A stretch of DNA of 64,000 nt from Mesomycoplasma neurolyticum (GCF_900660485.1 NZ_LR214951.1:62001-126000); one strand, 5' to 3'. Numbered from the stretch's first letter, positions 9,619-19,349 are shown. The notes: a model not told the origin generated them from the sequence alone. Made by a program: numbers and translations.

Positions 9619-10764
9619 TTAATTAAAAAGATTTTTATATTTTAATGGTTCAATAATGCTTATTAATAAATTTTGCGTTTCTAAAGGTGGAATATTAATG
9701 TTAAATTTCTTTACTAAACTTAAATTTAAATTTTTTTGTGTAGTTCCTGAAGAAAATTTTAAAAAATTATTTTTATTTTTTATTAAATAAAAATATAAAT
9801 ATTTTTGAATTACAATATGTGGGTTTGGAATGATTTTGCAAAAAGACTGATTAATATATAAATCATTATTTTCAAAGTTAATTGCAACAATTCCAGGTGT
9901 AGCGTACATAGAATAAACCATTTCATTTTTATTCAATTTTATTAATTTGTGTTTTAAAGGATCAAAATTATATTTTCCAATTTCACCTTGAATTTGATTA
10001 CTTTTTAAATTTTTAACTAAAAGTCAATTGACTCCACCATATTCACTTTTAAAAGCTTCAATATTTTTTACTCCATTAGGTCCTCTACCAGAAATTACAT
10101 TAGAAATTTCCCCAAGTTTATAAAATTTGCCCAAACTAGTTAATAATTTATTAGAATAAAAATCTTGTTGCTTTTTGAATAAGTTTATTTGATCTTTAAT
10201 AAGGTTTAATTGTTTTTCTAATGGTTCAATAATATCTATTATTGAACCGCATGAAGAATTATTTTTGAGGCATAATCATTTGGTAAGAATTGATACTATT
10301 GAAAATGCTGAAAAAGATATAAAAACATTAATATCTATTATTGAATTTTGTATTTCTAATGGAGGAATATTAATTTCTAAAGTTCGCAATGTATACTCTC
10401 TAACTGCAGGTCTAGATGATCCAACAATTGATTGTTTTTTTATTTTGTTTTCACTTTTTTTCAATAAATAAAATAAATATTTTTCATTAAAAAGTTGTTT
10501 TATTTTAGGAATTAAAATAAAACAAACATTTGTGATAGAAAATTTATTTTTTTGTAAAAAAACTGTTCCTGCATATGCTCCATCAGCGCTAATAGTTATA
10601 TATTCTCCATCATACATATATGAATTTATATATCCAAAGACACCATTATTTTTGGTGTTAGAAGATATAACTGGATAATCTCCAGGATTATTTTTTAAAT
10701 CATTTGAATTTATTATATTCCCTCTTTTTATTTTGACTATATCCCCAAGTTTATAAATTGCCAT
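9619..10764 (-). CDS. hsdS: type I restriction specificity subunit HsdS (copy A), with inverted linker cassette
   Basis: 381 residues with two target-recognition halves. The first starts MAIYKLGDIVKIKRGN and ends IPPLEIQNSIIDI; the second runs from EPLEKQLNL to IPPLETQNLLISIIEP near the C-terminus, showing the usual HsdS internal symmetry. Between them lies a 33-codon linker that is the exact inverse of the cassette in copies C and F, yet is still open because TGA is Trp. The first 13 codons nearly match copy F at DNA level. It is divergent from copy B and has its own promoter. It should give HsdM its DNA target. The frame is intact, so it looks functional. Confidence 0.88.
10223..10248 (-). 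repeat. hsdS recombination site, copy A, downstream edge of cassette
   Basis: Perfect arms GGTTCAATAAT and ATTATTGAACC flank ATCT on the plus strand (AGAT in the reading direction of copy A). It encodes the IIDIIEP junction between linker and second half. Confidence 0.8.
10249..10321 (-). repeat. inverted copy of the 99-bp hsdS linker cassette
   Basis: Unique part of the cassette. It is identical in sequence to 12514-12586 (reverse) and 17575-17647, but placed in the opposite orientation relative to its host gene. The core-to-core distance is 99 bases, or 33 codons. Confidence 0.85.
10322..10347 (-). repeat. hsdS recombination site, copy A, upstream edge of cassette
   Basis: One arm is ATTATTGAATT and the core is ATCT on the plus strand. 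The other arm is the cassette-end sequence ACATTAAT, as expected if the cassette had inverted about the two cores. Confidence 0.7.
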
Positions 10765-10777
10765 TAATGATTTATTT

Positions 10778-10807
10778 ATTATATAAAAACATTGAATTAT
10801 AGTACAA
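10778..10807 (-). promoter_or_regulatory. promoter of hsdS copy A
   Basis: On the minus strand TTGTAC (10807-10802) and TATAAT (10783-10778) are 18 bases apart. The start codon follows 13 bases after the -10, so the leader is very short. Confidence 0.6.
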
Positions 10808-10923
10808 TTTACATGATAATATTTGATATAACGTTGTATATTATTTTATTTTTTTTTAAATAAAAAAATTTTTTTAAAAAAAATAATAATTTTTTAAAAC
10901 AAATGAAAGGATTTAGTTTTTTA

Positions 10924-11928
10924 ATGGCAATTTATGAATTGAACAAAATTGTTAAATTTTTAAAAGGTAAAAATATAAAACAAAATGAAACACTAGAAAA
11001 TGGTGAATTTAATGTTTATTCATCCAAAACTAAAGATAATGGAATTTTTGGTAAACTTAATACTTTTATTTTTGATGGTGAGTATATATTAATTACAAGT
11101 CATGGTGCATATGCTGGAACAGTTATTTATGTAAATGAAAAATTCTCTACTACAAGTAACTGTTTTGTTTTAAAGCCTGATAATAGTATTGTAAATACAA
11201 AATTTTTGTTTTATTTATTAAAAATGAATCAATTAAATTTAAACGCAATCGCCAAAGGTTCGGCTCAAGGTTTTTTAAGTAATAATGATTTGTCATATTA
11301 TAGTGTAAAAATCCCACCTTTAGAAACCCAAAATTCAATAATAGATATTATTGAACCCATTGAGCAAACAAAAAATTTAATTATTCAAATTGAAAAAAAA
11401 ATATTAAAAATTTACCAACAAAGAAAATTAAGTAATGTTTTGATAAAAGATATTTCATATAAAATAAATACTGGTTTTGCTTATAACAAAAAGCATATAG
11501 AAGATAATGGAAAATACAAAATTTTTAAAATATCAAATATCGGAAATTCTTTAACACAAAATCAAGAAACTAACTTTATGAAAAATAATCTATTAAATAT
11601 TGGGGATATTATCACAGGGCTTTCAGGCACAATTGGTACATCAAAAGTTATAACATCAAAAAATTGAGTTTCTAATCAAAGAACATTATCATTAACTTCA
11701 GATTACCCATTAAATATTTCAGAAAGCATAAAAAAACAAAAAACAGAATTATTAAATATAGCTACTGGCGCTGCTCAAAAAAACATTACTAAAAACAATA
11801 TTTTAGAATTGAAATTAATAAAAACTTATAATATTGATTTAAAGATAAATGAAATATACATAATTTTAACAAAAATTAAAAAAATATTAACTGTATTAAA
11901 AAAACAAATTTTAAAATATTATTTTTAA
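10924..11928 (+). CDS. hsdS: type I restriction specificity subunit HsdS (copy B), no linker cassette
   Basis: 334 residues, shorter than its sisters because the 33-codon cassette is absent. The start MAIYELNKIVKF matches the other copies, so the ATG at 10924 is preferred over the in-frame ATG at 10903. The first half ends IPPLETQNSIIDIIEP, followed by a Lys-rich helical spacer and a second recognition half with GLSGTIGTSK. Its first recognition domain is almost identical in DNA to the domain of half-gene H at 18.9-19.4 kb. It converges with copy C, and the two stop regions overlap by 18 bases. Confidence 0.88.
11011..11296 (+). repeat. target-recognition domain shared with half-gene H
   Basis: Almost the same DNA sequence occurs at 19064-19349. 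Here it lies in the first half of HsdS B; there it lies in a C-terminal half. Identity falls off at both ends. Confidence 0.85.
11332..11357 (+). repeat. hsdS recombination site, copy B
   Basis: AATTCAATAAT, AGAT and ATTATTGAACC. This is the only site in copy B, consistent with loss or absence of the cassette. Its orientation is opposite to the sites in A and C. Confidence 0.8.
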
Positions 11929-13023
11929 AATTTTGTTTTTTAATTTTTGGATTTTTTGTTCAATTTTTTTTAATTTAAAGTCAAAATAATATATTTTTTC
12001 AATTAATTGAACATGATTAAATTCGAAATTTATTAATTTATTTTTTGCTTTTGAAGCATGCATTATAGTTGTTCCTACTGAAAAATTTTTAATAATTTTT
12101 TGATTAAACTTGTTTATTAAATTTAAATATATTTCCACATCTTTTTTTGTTTTAGATTCTACTTTATATGCATATCCATTAAACCCTTCGATATTATTAT
12201 TCACTATACCTGTAGTTGCATCTAAAGATATTAAAATATCACCAAAATGCACATTTTTCTTATCACATGTAAAATCATTAATTTTCCCTTGTAACGAAGA
12301 TATATTAATAAAAGTATTTTTTTCACATGATGTATTTTGATTTTTACTTTTATTTTTTCCTTTAATAAAAGACACATTTTCATAAAGAAAATTATTGCGC
12401 CTTATAGAGAAATTATCAAAAAATCAAAAATAAATTTTATCAATGTTTTTTTTCATTTTTTTTATTTTATTTTCTATTAGTTCATTTGGTTCAATAATAT
12501 CTATTAATGTTTTTATATCTTTTTCAGCATTTTCAATAGTATCAATTCTTACCAAATGATTATGCCTCAAAAATAATTCTTCATGCGGTTCAATAATATC
12601 TATTATTGAATTTTGGGTTTTCAAATCAGGAATAATAGCTTCTAAGTTATTAATATCTTTTGCATAAATATGTTTGATTACACTGCCATCACCTATTTGT
12701 TTTAGTCTTTTTTCTTTTGTTTTTAAAAGAAAAAATAAATATTTTTCGTTTATAATGCTTAAATCTTTTGGTTTAACTAAAAATGCGCCTGTATTAATAG
12801 AAAATGGTTTATCTTGTCAAAAAACATTTCCAATACTACCATCTTTAGAAATTGTAATTCCTTTTTCATACAAAAATGTATTTATATAACCGAAAATTCC
12901 ATTATTAAATGAACTACTAGATACAACACCAAATTCACCATTATTTGCATCTACATATTTTTTTGTAAGTTTGCTATTACCTGAAATTACTTGAATTATT
13001 TCCCCAAGTTTATAAATTGCCAT
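11911..13023 (-). CDS. hsdS: type I restriction specificity subunit HsdS (copy C), with linker cassette
   Basis: 370 residues. It starts MAIYKLGEIIQVISGN; the first half ends IPDLKTQNSIIDIIEP, the 33-residue cassette (HEELFLRHNHLV... to KTLIDIIEP) follows, and the second half begins at NELIENKIKK. The cassette is in forward orientation, as in copy F. The ATG directly abuts the stop of HsdS D, so C is the last gene of an hsdM1-hsdS D-hsdS C transcription unit. The 3' end overlaps the end of copy B. The frame is intact with several TGA Trp codons. Confidence 0.88.
12488..12513 (-). repeat. hsdS recombination site, copy C, downstream edge of cassette
   Basis: GGTTCAATAAT and ATCT on the plus strand are followed by the cassette end ATTAATGTTTT. 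In reading direction it encodes TLIDIIEP. Confidence 0.75.
12514..12586 (-). repeat. 99-bp hsdS linker cassette, copy C (forward)
   Basis: Identical to the cassette in copy F (17575-17647) and in the same orientation relative to its gene; inverted relative to copy A. Confidence 0.85.
12587..12612 (-). repeat. hsdS recombination site, copy C, upstream edge of cassette
   Basis: GGTTCAATAAT, ATCT and ATTATTGAATT on the plus strand. Both cassette-bounding sites of copy C have the same core orientation, so recombination between them would delete the cassette. Confidence 0.78.
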
Positions 13024-14169
13024 TTATGAACTCCTTTCTTTAATTTTTTTAAATATAATTTGATTATTAATCAAAATTATTTTCTGTATTTTATTTTGTA
13101 TATTTGTTAATATTTTTATTAATTTTTCAAGTTTATTTATAATTAATATCATTTTTTGTTGATTTGCTAATGTTGGAAGTGAAAGTGTTAAATTTAAAAT
13201 TGTTAAAAAATTTATTCCGCCCAATAATGTTGATGTTTTATTTTTTTGTTTTCAATTTAATCAAAAATTTGAATAATTAAAATATTTAAAAAAGTCTTTT
13301 TGAATTTTAGTTTCATCAATATTTAATTTTACTAATGAGCTATCAAAAACAGCTGAGTTTTCTTCATAAATATTTTGAATTCCAAAACTAGGTTCTGGGA
13401 ATCTAGTAAAGAAAACATCATTTTTGTTAGCAAAAAAACTTTCTAATTTTTCATCATAAAATGTCATTTTGTCATTTAAATTATTATTTTTGAAACTCTT
13501 GTAAGTTAAAATATATAAATTATTTTTTTTATCATCTGACTCAAAGTTAATTTTACCCATTTTATATGGTTTTTGTTTATCTAATAAATCAGATAATAAA
13601 TAATTTTGTTTATTACTTTTATTCATAACATAATTAAGTGTTTTAACTAATAAATTATTAATTTGAAATATAGGATTTTCAAAAAATTTTTCAAAAAATA
13701 CAAGACTTTCGTTTGTTTTTTTTCAATTTTGAACAATTTCTTTTTGAATACTTAATTCAGGAATACTTAACTTTAAGCTTTTTAATTTTTTCAAACTTAA
13801 ACGTTTGATTAAATCTCCCTCAATTGCATATTGACTAATTTTAGCATTTAGTGATTTTAATAGTAAATATAAAAAATCTAAAATTACAATATTTTTATTT
13901 GGTTTTACAATAATTAAGTGTGATGTAGCACTAAATTTATATTTCCTTAATGTTATAAAAATATTATCTTCAATCCCTAATCTTGGCAATGTAATACAAT
14001 TTTGAAAATTAAATGTCTCAACTTTTCCAATAATCCCATCATTTTTGGAAGTAGATGAAATTAGAGGGTATTCGCCTTTGCTTTCTGTTGGTTTTTTTAA
14101 AATTTTACCAAGATAAAATTTAGCTATTTCTTCTAATTTGAAAATATTAGTATTTTGAATTTGTTTCAT
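13024..14169 (-). CDS. hsdS: type I restriction specificity subunit HsdS (copy D), fixed
   Basis: 381 residues with two recognition halves; the first ends LSIPELSIQKEIVQN and the second has FFTRFPEPSFGIQN. Unlike A, B, C and F it does not begin MAIYKLG and has no copy of the IIDIIEP recombination site, so it is probably not shuffled. It lies 105 bases downstream of hsdM1 and directly abuts copy C. The likely role is the permanent specificity partner of HsdM1. TGA codons read as Trp separate three pieces in a standard-code view, but they are one frame. Confidence 0.85.
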
Positions 14170-14274
14170 ATTACTTTTCCTTATTGATTTTAATTTTTGT
14201 AGTTATAAAATATTTTTTTGCTTTTGTTTTATGGAAAGACTGTTGCTAATTAAATAAATAATAATGAATTGATT

Positions 14275-15837
14275 CTATTTTTCTTTTTCTTGCTCATCAG
14301 CAAATTTAATAGCTTGTTCAATAGATTTTTCAACATCAGGAATTAAATCAGTGAATTCTTTAAATAAAATTTTGAGTTCATTTTGAATTTCTAGAATCTC
14401 TGCTTTTAGTTGTTCTTTATCCACTTCTTCTTCTAGTAAATCAATGTATCTTCCAGGTACAAGTGAATAATCATTTTCTTTAATTTCATTTAATGAAACT
14501 CTTTTTGCAAAACCTTTGATACTAAAATCTTTATTTAACTTAGCATCATTATAAGCAGAAACTATTTCATTAATATTTTCTGTGTTAAACACTCTAAGTT
14601 TTTTAGTAGCTAATTCTCCTAAATTTTCAGCATTAATAAAAATAACATCGTCATTCAATTTGTTATTATTAAAAATTCAGATTGTGGCAGGAATGCCAGT
14701 TGTGTAAAATAATTTATCTGGTAAAGAAATTATTGCTTCTATTTTATTTTCTTCAAGCATTTTTTTTCTAATGCTTAGCTCTTCTTTTTGTGAAGAAGAA
14801 AGTGCACCATTAGCAAGAATAACAGCTGCTCTACCATTTTCATTTAATTTATATAAAATATGGGATAATCAAGCATAATTAGCATTTTTTGTAGGTGGTA
14901 GTCCTCATTTGTATCTTGGATCATCTGAAGCATTTTCATTTTCTCATATTTTAAGATTAAATGGTGGATTTGCTAATACAATATCAAATTGTTCAAAACC
15001 ACTTAAGTCTTCTTTGAAAGTGCTTTCTGCTTTTGAACCAAGATGTGTATCATCAGGATCAAAACCATTTAAAATTAAGTTAATTTTTGCTAATTTTCAT
15101 GTTGTAGATGAAAATTCTTGACCATATACTCTCATTTGAGTTATATCTTTTTTATGTTTTTCTAAATATTTTTTAGCTTGAACAAACATTCCACCTGTTC
15201 CACAAGCTGGATCATAAATTTTACTATCGCTGTCTGGAGCTAAAAGAGCAACCATAAGTTCCACAATGGATTGTGGTGTGTAAAATTCTCCACCATTTTG
15301 ACCTTGTTTTCTAAAAAAGTTTCCTAAAAAATATTCATATAGTCTACCTATAAAATCTTCTTTAAGTTCAGAAAAATTAATGTCAGAAAACTGTTTAATT
15401 ACTTTACTTAATCTTTGTTTATCTAAATCTTCACGACTAAAATTTTTTTCAAATAGACCTTTTAATGAATTGTTTTGTTCTTCTAGCGCTAATAAAGCCT
15501 CATCGATTTTTATTCCAATTTCTTCTTTACTTATATATTTTTGAATATTTGATCAACTGGCACTTTCTGGCACAATAAATTGAACATCATACCTTTTAAG
15601 TAAATTTAAATCTTTTTTTGCTAATAATCATTTTCTTTCGCCATCATTCAAATATTTTTTTCTAATTTGTTCTCCTGCTTTTTCATATTTATCAGACATT
15701 GCTTTTAAAAATATAATAGCAATAATAATGTGCATATATTGTTCAGAAGGAACATTCCCCCTCATTTCATCACATGATTTTCATAATTTTTCTTTGATTG
15801 AATCAATATAATTGATTTCGATATTTTGTTTGGACAT
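14275..15837 (-). CDS. hsdM: type I DNA methyltransferase subunit HsdM (first copy)
   Basis: 520 residues, standard for HsdM, which forms the modification enzyme with HsdS and makes N6-methyladenine. An N-terminal helical domain precedes the SAM-binding motif DPACGTGGM (from D209) and the catalytic NPPF (from N290). The C-terminus is a coiled coil as in the family. It ends with TAG. The ATG follows AAAGAGGT, and a 16-base homopolymer lies immediately upstream of that site. The sequence differs clearly from the second HsdM at 22.5 kb, so two separate modification systems may coexist. Confidence 0.93.
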
Positions 15838-15847
15838 TTTTTACCTC

Positions 15848-15863
15848 TTTTTTTTTTTTTTTT
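15848..15863 (-). repeat. 16-base homopolymer (A in the hsdM1 leader)
   Basis: An uninterrupted T16 on the plus strand, A16 in the hsdM1 message, lies between a possible -10 (TATATT) and the AGAGGT ribosome site. Tracts of this length are prone to slippage, so expression of hsdM1 could vary. Confidence 0.8.
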
Positions 15864-16150
15864 GAATTTAATATATAAATTCTTATATATAATGTTTAAT
15901 TAAATAGCTAAATAATTATTTAAAATTGCATTTATTTTTAGATGCAATAATATTATAACATGAATTATGAGTTTTTTTACAAACTTTTTATTTTTTTTAT
16001 TTTATTAGGTTTTCAAATATGTTGTTTTAAATAATAAAAATATTAAATGTAATAAATTAATATAAAAAAATGAAACATAACAAATTAAAAAAATTAAAAT
16101 ATTAGCTATATTTAAACAAAATGAAGTTAAGTAAATAGATTATTTTTAAC
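15864..16150. other. intergenic region between hsdM1 and the recombinase terminator
   Basis: AT-rich, no ORF of note. It holds the hsdM1 promoter on the minus strand; a TTATATATAA palindrome near 15883-15892 could be a -10 or an operator. I see no RNA gene. Confidence 0.45.
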
Positions 16151-16195
16151 AAAAAAAACAAAACACTAATATTAAATGCTGTGTTTTGTTTTTTT
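16151..16195. terminator. terminator downstream of the recombinase gene
   Basis: AAAAAAACAAAACAC and GTGTTTTGTTTTTTT are perfect complements flanking a 14-base loop. On the minus strand it ends the integrase transcript; it also works on the plus strand. Confidence 0.8.
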
Positions 16196-16272
16196 AAGAT
16201 TTAATATAAATTTAAAAAATAAATTAAATGTTTTTATTTAAATAAACCAAAAAATATATAAAAATTGTTAAA

Positions 16273-17043
16273 TTAAAAAATTTTATGTAAAGTAAGTGTT
16301 TGTGTTTTAATGTGTCCTGTAATATTTGCAATTTGAGTAGAATTGTAGCCAAGATAAGCTCATTGAGTAATTTTATTAGTTCTTAAAGTTTGAAAATTTA
16401 TATCATGTTTTTTAAATTTATTAGGATGTCTTTTAGATAAAAATTTAAAAAATTTACTCATTCTTGAATTTAGTGATGAATTATTAATTTTTAGATTATT
16501 AAAATTAATTTCTAAATATATATCAACTAAATATTCAGGTATACCTACAACTCTTTGTGATTGTTTATGTTTAGTTTTTAAAACTTGAGTTGTAGTAAAA
16601 TAATCAGAGTTTAAATTTTCAAAATCAGCGTTAATTATTTCATTAATTCTTGCTGCATTTTCATAAACCATTCAAAAATAGAATTCTAAAACTTTATCAT
16701 TAAATATTTTTAATTCTTTAGTTAAAATTTCAATTTCTGTTGTAGTGAAAATTCTTTTTTCTCTAGAATCATTATTGTATGTATTTAATAATTCAACATT
16801 AAAGCTTTGCTTTTGATTTTTATTACATCATCTTAAAAAACTTTTAACAACTCTCATGTATAAAAGTTTTGTATTATTTCTTACATTAAGAGAAGAAATA
16901 TATTTGTTAATTTGTTTAATAGTAATCTTTTCAAGTAAAATAATACGTTTTAAAAATGAAAAGTAAGTTTTTTGTGTTTTATAATTTTGTTTAGTAGATA
17001 AAAATAATTTGATCATTTTTTCATTATTTTTTAAAAAATTCAT
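16273..17043 (-). CDS. Xer/integrase-type tyrosine recombinase lacking the canonical catalytic Tyr
   Basis: 256 residues. Residues 1-90 fit the SAM-like core-binding domain. The catalytic domain shows the first Arg in ENAARINEI, a TKHK stretch for the beta-hairpin Lys, QTLR (Q218-R221) where the family has HxLR, and TGH (H244). The nucleophile is expected nine residues after that His, but residue 253 is His and the protein ends HKIF. So the Tyr and the first His of the RKHRHY set are replaced. The ATG follows AAAGGAAA. It lies in the middle of the hsdS island and is the obvious candidate for shuffling it, but may be inactive or use another residue. Confidence 0.85.
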
Positions 17044-17137
17044 AATTTCCTTTCTTTTTTTTAAATGAAAAAATTATAAAAAAAGCATAAATATATAAAA
17101 AAATAAAAAGTCAGAATAAAAATTTATTTATTCATTA

Positions 17138-18268
17138 ATGGCAATTTATAAACTTGGGGATATAGTAAAGATTAAAAGGGGTGATCCAAAACTAGCAGGA
17201 AAACATTTAAAAAAAATACAAGGAAAATATCCATTAATCGCTGGAACTGGACAAAATAATGGAATAATATCATATATTAATCATTGAAAATTTAAAAAAG
17301 GAATAACTATTTCACGTGTAGGAACAGCTGGTAAAGTTTTTTATCATAATTATAAATTTAATATTAATTCTGTAGCTTATTTTTTAGATATTATTTCTAA
17401 ACAAAATATTAATGAAAAATATTTATTTTTTCTTTTAAAAACAAAAGAACAATTAATTATTTCAAAACTTTCAGGTTCTGCACAGAGGCATTTAAAAAGT
17501 TCTGTTTTATTAAATATTTCTATAAACATCCCACCTCTCAATACCCAAAATTCAATAATAGATATTATTGAACCGCATGAAGAATTATTTTTGAGGCATA
17601 ATCATTTGGTAAGAATTGATACTATTGAAAATGCTGAAAAAGATATAAAAACATTAATAGATATTATTGAACCTATTGAACAGTTAAAAAATACAATAAA
17701 TAAAATTAAATTAATATTAAAAAAACATTTAATTTTAATTTATAAACTAAATCAATCTTCAAAAGAACCTATAAAAAATCAAATAATTATAAAAAATAAA
17801 AAATATAAAAATGAAAAATTTTATTGCCCAACTTCACTTGTTAGTGAACTTAGTTTAAATAAAGAAAATTTAATTTTATTAGACCAAACCAAAAAACCAT
17901 CAAGAGCAGATTTAACAATAGAAGATAATTCATTTATTTTTTCAAAAATAATTGGTGAAAACAAATTGATGATTTTTTCAAAAGCTCCTAATATAGTTTT
18001 TTCTACTGGTTTTTTTAATATAAAAAGTAAAAATGAAACAAATGATCATTTATTATCTTTTTTATTGTCTAACGATTTTATATATCAAAAAAATCAATTA
18101 CAAACTGGTACATTAATGCAATCTCTAAATAAAGAAAACCTTAATAAAATTTTTATTAAAAAAGATATTTTATATAGTAATAATCTTTTTAGTCAATTAT
18201 CAAATTTAATAAATTTAGAAAAAAATATAAATTCTATATTAAAAAAAATATTAAAAATTTTCATCTAA
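17138..18268 (+). CDS. hsdS: type I restriction specificity subunit HsdS (copy F), with linker cassette
   Basis: 376 residues. It starts MAIYKLGDIVKIKRGD, with the DNA of the first codons almost the same as in copy A. The first half ends IPPLNTQNSIIDIIEP, then comes the forward 33-codon cassette and a second half from IEQLKNTINKI that contains TGTLMQSLNKENL. It is divergent from the recombinase gene, with about 95 bases between them for promoters. Downstream are two headless halves, G and H, either of which could replace the present second half by recombination at the shared site. Four TGA codons or fewer; frame intact. Confidence 0.88.
17549..17574 (+). repeat. hsdS recombination site, copy F, upstream edge of cassette
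   Basis: AATTCAATAAT, AGAT and ATTATTGAACC, the same as in copy B. Confidence 0.8.
17575..17647 (+). repeat. 99-bp hsdS linker cassette, copy F (forward)
   Basis: Identical to the copy C cassette; inverse of the copy A cassette relative to the gene. Confidence 0.85.
17648..17673 (+). repeat. hsdS recombination site, copy F, downstream edge of cassette
   Basis: The cassette end ACATTAAT precedes AGAT and ATTATTGAACC. Core-to-core distance to the upstream site is 99 bases. Confidence 0.75.
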
Positions 18269-18303
18269 AAAACACCTATTTTTATTTAAATAAATGTTTT
18301 TCA

Positions 18304-18885
18304 TTATTTTACTAATAGCTTAATTTTTAAATTTAATATTTTATTAATTTTATTTTTAATAAGTATTAAGGTGTTTAGCAATATATAAATTTTTTCTAAT
18401 TCATTTTCTAAAGAAACATCTAGAATTTTAATGTTTTTTATTTGATTTAATTTTAAATATTTAATTACTGATCCATTAGATTGATTTCTTAATTGTTGAA
18501 TAAAATTTTGTATTGTTCAAAAAGTAGTAAAAAATAATTTTTTAGGTTTTATTGCATAATTTCTTTGATACAAATCGAAAATACCATTATATCATCAGCA
18601 ATAAAAATTACCATTACCTGATAATATTATATATTTACCATTGTAATTGCTTTTAAATGACTTGCTTATGTGTTCTGAACATGAATAAAAATTGTAAATA
18701 CCATTTTCTTCATCTATAACATCATTATTTCATTTACCAGTTGAAATTTCGTAAATATTATCAATATAAAAATTATTTTTTAAAATTTTGAAAATTTTAT
18801 TTGTAAATTTGTTAATGTTTGTTTCTAGATTTTTAAAATTATTTAAAACTTTTTCTAATGGTTCAATAATAGATATTATTGAACC
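18304..18885 (-). pseudogene. hsdS: headless hsdS C-terminal half (G), silent
   Basis: From the recombination site at 18860-18885 the minus strand reads SIISIIEPLEKVLNN and then a complete second recognition half of about 185 residues ending with TAA. There is no start codon or first half upstream, because beyond the site the DNA belongs to half H on the other strand. The domain has a Cys and several Trp (TGA) and is unlike those in A-F. It is best read as a stored cassette that becomes expressed when recombination joins it to a first half such as that of copy F. Confidence 0.8.
18860..18885. repeat. palindromic hsdS recombination site between halves G and H
   Basis: Both arms are perfect (GGTTCAATAAT and ATTATTGAACC) around AGAT, so the site reads into C-terminal halves in both directions. 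Confidence 0.85.
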
Positions 18886-19063
18886 ATTAGAAAAACAATT
18901 AAACCTTATTAAAAATCAAATAAATTTATTCAAAAAGCAACAAAACCTTTATTCAAAGAAATTATTAAGTAACTTTGAAGGAATTTATAAATTAAGTAAA
19001 CTTGTTGAGTTTTTAAAAGGAAAAAATATCAAGCAAAGTGAAACGTTAAAAGATGGTAAATTC

Positions 19064-19349
19064 AATGTTTATTCATCCAAAACTAAAGATAATGGAATTT
19101 TTGGTAAACTCAATACTTTTATTTTTGATGGTGAGTATATATTAATTACAAGTCATGGTGCATATGCTGGAACGGTTATTTATGTAAATGAAAAATTCTC
19201 TACTACAAGTAACTGTTTTGTTTTAAAGCCTGATAATAGTATTGTAAATACAAAATTTTTGTTTTATTTATTAAAAATGAAGCAACCTGATTTAAATACA
19301 ATTGCCAAAGGTTCGGCTCAAGGTTTTTTAAGCAATAATGATTTGTCAT
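19064..19349 (+). repeat. target-recognition domain shared with hsdS copy B
   Basis: Near-identical DNA to 11011-11296, but located in a second-half context rather than a first-half one. Confidence 0.85.

Noticed and set aside
10265-10471. Plus-strand ORF starting RHNHLVRIDT inside hsdS copy A
   Set aside because: It is the linker cassette read in its forward direction, on the strand opposite to the true gene; it has no start signal and runs antisense into the first recognition half.
10903-10923. ATG at 10903 as start of hsdS copy B
   Set aside because: The homologous start MAIYKLG of the other copies corresponds to the ATG at 10924.
16273-17043. Integrase as sign of a prophage or ICE
   Set aside because: No phage, conjugation or attachment-site features lie around it; its place within hsdS genes fits a role in local inversion.
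18788-18859. ATG upstream of half H as a real start
   Set aside because: The DNA before the site is coding for half G on the other strand, and there is no ribosome site.
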